6,571 nt of DNA from Rickettsiales bacterium. Lineage in GTDB: Bacteria; Pseudomonadota; Alphaproteobacteria; Rickettsiales; Rickettsiaceae. The stretch is from the NCBI GenBank assembly GCA_947508155.1, contig CANNRM010000033.1, forward strand, positions 1-6,571, written 5' to 3'. The notes under the pieces are model-generated. The model was not told the origin of the DNA. It did no database searches and saw only the letters and a program-made list of their open reading frames with translations. The number at the start of each line of letters is the position of its first letter. Position 1 is the first letter of the stretch. A program made the position numbers and the translations under genes. Below are positions 6,357 through 6,571 of this stretch, one piece after another.

Positions 6357-6571
6357 ATGAACGCGATTTTGAAATTTGAACAAGAGCAGATACAAAAACT
6401 AACAGAAGGGAAGGAAATTCCGGACTTTAAAGCTGGTGATACAGTTAATGTTGGTGTACGTATCGTAGAAGGTGCAACAGAGCGCGTTCAGGCTTATGAA
6501 GGTGTTGTTATAGCTCGTCGTAATGCTGGTGTGAATTCATCATTTACAGTGCGTAAAATTAGTCATGGTGA
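6357..6571 (+). CDS. rplS: 50S ribosomal protein L19, 3' end cut by the window
   Basis: The 71 complete codons after the ATG at 6357 match the N-terminal part of ribosomal protein L19, which sits at the 30S-50S interface. Typical segments are the KFEQEQ opening, [16 protein letters not shown] (24-39) and [20 protein letters not shown] (43-62), followed by FTVRKIS. The family is usually about 115-140 residues, so roughly half is present and the stop lies beyond the window. AAGGG at 6344-6348, within the last codons of trmD, stands 8 nt before the start. The gap to trmD is 5 nt, the conserved trmD-rplS arrangement, so the two are co-transcribed. Confidence 0.97.
   Translation, partial: MNAILKFEQEQIQKLTEGKEIPDFKAGDTVNVGVRIVEGATERVQAYEGVVIARRNAGVNSSFTVRKISHG

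Overview
The window reads as chromosomal DNA from an AT-rich alphaproteobacterium, most likely Rickettsiales or a related host-associated lineage. Three things point there: an alphaproteobacterial-type ComEC, a PopZ-like (DUF2497) protein, and a TrmD whose N-terminus and C-terminal insertion resemble rickettsial TrmD as I remember it. No database search was possible, so the taxonomic call is an inference.

Layout. Positions 1-1894 (minus strand) hold most of a ComEC/Rec2 DNA-uptake channel gene whose 3' end lies beyond the window. Positions 1895-2158 are the only sizeable intergenic region (264 bp). It separates the divergent comEC and tolC genes and is half filled by a 128-bp, almost perfectly palindromic, MITE-like element (2002-2129). 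Positions 2159-6571 (plus strand) hold five closely packed genes: tolC (outer-membrane efflux/secretion channel), a popZ-like polar organizer gene, a gene for an exported Pro/Val-rich protein with C-terminal ankyrin-like repeats, trmD (tRNA m1G37 methyltransferase) and the start of rplS (ribosomal protein L19, cut by the window end). Gaps are 2 nt (tolC-popZ), 32 nt (popZ to the ankyrin gene), an 11-nt overlap (ankyrin gene-trmD) and 5 nt (trmD-rplS). I see no terminator between them, so they are probably co-transcribed at least in part.

How they fit together. trmD-rplS is the conserved translation pair. rpsP and rimM, which commonly precede it in bacteria, are not adjacent here. The upstream genes concern the cell envelope, secretion and the cell pole: an outer-membrane channel, a polar scaffold and an exported repeat protein. 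A functional link among them is only suggested by position.

The most unusual features are the palindromic element, whose edge appears to supply a promoter for tolC, and the exported Pro/Val-rich ankyrin protein with a recent 108-bp in-frame tandem duplication. I found no RNA genes, CRISPR array or complete insertion sequence.
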